Assembly (NCBI GenBank): GCA_017964105.1
Contig: JAGCSP010000036.1
Coordinates: forward strand, 1 to 7,281
From: Clostridia bacterium
Lineage (GTDB): Bacteria > Bacillota > Clostridia > Christensenellales > UBA1242
Direction: 5' to 3'
Length of the DNA: 7,281 bases
Shown: positions 5,559 to 7,281 of the stretch, piece by piece
Layout: every line of letters starts with the position of its first letter
Position numbering within the stretch: position 1 is the stretch's first letter
Notes under the pieces: generated by a model
The model's database searches: none
The model's input: only the letters and a program-made list of their open reading frames with translations
What the model was told of the DNA's origin: nothing
Made by a program: the position numbers and the translations under genes

Positions 5559-6141
5559 ATTTTAAAATATTCATAATCTTTTGTTCACTAATTGCTCCAA
5601 CACGTAATACTTGCACTGGGTTTACTGCCACATTTACTATTGTGGAAGGTACTCCACCATCTGCAACTCCACCATCAAGCACTACAATATCAAATGTTTT
5701 ATTTATATCAACAGCATTTGTTAGTATTGGCTCGCCAGATATATTACAAGATGTAGAAGTTATTGGTTCCCCTATGCTTTTCAACAATCTTTGGCAAGTA
5801 GCATCATTTGGCATACGTAGCGATAATGTATCAAATGGTGTAATTCCTTTTGCTACATGCCCTTTTAATTTAAATATAATTGTAAGTGGACCTGGCCAAA
5901 ATGCATCAATTAATTTTTTTGAATTTTCATTTACTTCCACTAAACTTGTAATATCAAAATTATTTGGTACTAACACTATTAGTGGCTTGCCATCATTGCG
6001 TTTTTTTAATTCAAATATCTTGGCAACAGCATTGTCATCATATATTGTGGATGATAACCCATACACAGTATCTGTTCTAAATGCAATAACATTACCCCTT
6101 TTAAGCTCATTTGCGGCATGAGTGACATTGTTTGTAATCAT
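5557..6141 (-). CDS. tsaC: L-threonylcarbamoyladenylate synthase (TsaC/Sua5/YrdC family)
   Basis: This enzyme makes threonylcarbamoyl-AMP from threonine, bicarbonate and ATP, the first step of the t6A37 modification on tRNAs that read ANN codons. The 194 residues cover only the YrdC-type catalytic domain, without the extra C-terminal Sua5 domain. Recognisable parts are the N-terminal strand and turn IAFRTDTVYGL (19-29), the basic substrate site KKRNDGKPL (46-54), FWPGPLT (81-87), SLRMPND (107-113) and TSCNISGEP (130-138). The last is the family's TSAN-x-SG motif with Cys for Ala. Its ATG overlaps the tyrS stop (ATGA at 6138-6141) and has no ribosome site of its own, so translation is probably coupled to tyrS. 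The other t6A genes (tsaB, tsaD, tsaE) are not in the window. Confidence 0.95.
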   Translation of the reverse strand: MITNNVTHAANELKRGNVIAFRTDTVYGLSSTIYDDNAVAKIFELKKRNDGKPLIVLVPNNFDITSLVEVNENSKKLIDAFWPGPLTIIFKLKGHVAKGITPFDTLSLRMPNDATCQRLLKSIGEPITSTSCNISGEPILTNAVDINKTFDIVVLDGGVADGGVPSTIVNVAVNPVQVLRVGAISEQKIMNILK

Positions 6142-7281
6142 TTCAATACAACATTAACAAAAGATTTTTTGCCTTTTTTAAGTAATAATTCGCCATCATC
6201 AAACAAATCTGGTGTAATACTTAGTGCAAAATCTTTTATTATTTCTCCTCTAACAGTTACAGCACCTTGCTCACACATCCTGCGTGCTTCTGATTTTGAT
6301 TTTGTAAGGCCACATGCAGTAAGCAAATCGGCAAGTGTATCTACGCCTTTGCCTGATTGCCATTCGTATGTAGGCACATTACTCATATCTCCACCGCCAC
6401 CAAACAATGTTTCGCTAGCAATTTTAGCAGATTTTGCATCTTCTTCACCACGAACAAATTTTGTGATTTCATATGCAAGACGCTTTTTTGCTTCCACAAT
6501 ATTTGTGGATATCATTTCACGAACTTCATCCATAGGAATATCTGTGAAGTTTGCAAACATCATCTCTGTGCAGTTATCTGGTGTATTATAAATACCTTGA
6601 TAAAAATCATATGCACTTATGCGAGATTTATCTATCCAAAGGGCGCCCTTTTCTGTTTTACCCATCTTCTTACCTTCTGGTGTTACTAGTAATGGGTTTG
6701 TGGCACCAACTAGATTGATATCTGTGCCATTAATGAAGTTCAATTTGCGTTGTAATTCTACGCCTGCAACAATATTTCCCCATTGATCAGCACCGCCCCA
6801 TTGCAATGTGCAACCGTGGGTGCGATTTAAGTGCACAAAATCATATGCTTGCATAGGCATATATCCCATTTCAAAAAATGTTAATCCGCCTTCTTTGATT
6901 CTGTTTGCATATATTTCATTTGCCATCATCTTGTTTACATTGAAATGCACGCCAATTTCACGCATAAAATCTACATATGTGAGTTTATCAAACCAATCTG
7001 CATTGTTCACAATCACAGCAGGATTATCGCCATCTAACTTTAAGAAGACGCCAATTGTTTTCTTAATTTTTTCAATGTTTTCATTAATTTGCTTTTTGCT
7101 TAGCATTTTGCGCATATCACTTTTGCCAGATGGATCACCAATGCTTGCAGTAGCACCACCCACAAGTAATACAATGTGGTGGCCAGCTCTTTGCATTCGA
7201 CGAAGTACACCATATGGTACACAGTGACCAACGTGCAAACTATCTGCAGTAGGATCAAAACCATTGTACACTGTAATAGGA
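6138..7281 (-). CDS. tyrS: Tyrosyl-tRNA synthetase (5' end beyond the window)
   Basis: It charges tRNA-Tyr with tyrosine; class I, TyrS type. The frame is open to the right edge, reading P-I-T before V-Y-N-G-F-D-P-T, which matches the first conserved strand. The GTG at 7269-7271 is therefore an internal Val codon, and only some 25-35 N-terminal residues are missing. Counting from that Val, the HIGH motif is HVGH (13-16), with GGATASIGDPSGK following (38-50). The tyrosine/tRNA region contains QAYDFVHL (141-148) and GGADQWGN (159-166), and KMGKT (202-206) is the KMSKS loop. The C-terminal S4-like RNA-binding domain occupies about 310-375. It ends in TGA, which overlaps the tsaC ATG, and so forms a two-gene operon whose promoter lies outside the window. 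No T-box leader can be judged because the upstream region is missing. Confidence 0.96.
   Translation of the reverse strand, partial: PITVYNGFDPTADSLHVGHCVPYGVLRRMQRAGHHIVLLVGGATASIGDPSGKSDMRKMLSKKQINENIEKIKKTIGVFLKLDGDNPAVIVNNADWFDKLTYVDFMREIGVHFNVNKMMANEIYANRIKEGGLTFFEMGYMPMQAYDFVHLNRTHGCTLQWGGADQWGNIVAGVELQRKLNFINGTDINLVGATNPLLVTPEGKKMGKTEKGALWIDKSRISAYDFYQGIYNTPDNCTEMMFANFTDIPMDEVREMISTNIVEAKKRLAYEITKFVRGEEDAKSAKIASETLFGGGGDMSNVPTYEWQSGKGVDTLADLLTACGLTKSKSEARRMCEQGAVTVRGEIIKDFALSITPDLFDDGELLLKKGKKSFVNVVLK

Noticed and set aside
5552..6121. 189-codon open frame on the plus strand
   Set aside because: It lies antisense to tsaC, whose protein is clearly conserved. The plus-strand reading matches no family I know and has no ribosome site or promoter.
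6118..7227. Several plus-strand open frames antisense to tyrS
   Set aside because: They are by-products of AT-rich coding on the other strand; tyrS motifs run through the whole stretch.

Overview
This AT-rich window looks like chromosomal housekeeping and accessory DNA from a low-GC Gram-positive bacterium, most likely an uncultured Clostridia-type Firmicute. The basis is short intergenic gaps, hairpin-plus-T-run terminators, sigma-A-like promoters and close family resemblance to Firmicutes proteins. The exact lineage cannot be read from the sequence. TGA is a stop in this genome: tyrS ends in TGA inside an ATGA overlap with the next gene, and Trp is written TGG.

Plus strand, left side: the C-terminal membrane half of an MgtE magnesium transporter enters from the left edge (2-625) and ends in a bidirectional terminator (627-656). 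A formate/nitrite-transporter (FNT) family channel (1258-1902) has a strong extended -10 promoter ending seven bases before its ATG, so its mRNA is probably leaderless. A second bidirectional terminator (1905-1935) follows. Between them on the minus strand lies idi, type 1 isopentenyl-diphosphate isomerase (670-1170), convergent with mgtE and divergent from the FNT gene.

Minus strand, right side, in transcription order: tyrS (tyrosyl-tRNA synthetase, 5' end cut by the right edge) and tsaC (threonylcarbamoyl-AMP synthase for tRNA t6A) overlap by four bases and end at a terminator (5531-5558). Next come a 143-bp gap with a three-part operator-like repeat, a family 2 glycosyltransferase with a helical-repeat tail (4355-5413), and an unrecognised acidic protein with its own promoter (3604-4290) and terminator (3567-3594). 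Last is an ABC-F ATPase gene of the YbiT/YkpA type (1935-3512) with its own promoter.

The ABC-F gene is the most notable item. An in-frame TGA at 2526-2528 splits it between its two ATPase domains, exactly where a few residues are also missing relative to relatives. One of its two composite ATP sites is degenerate on both faces. I see no CRISPR array, RNA gene, insertion sequence or phage module, and no convincing undescribed multi-gene system. The hypothetical protein, the operator-like repeats and the split ABC-F gene are the parts that merit further work.
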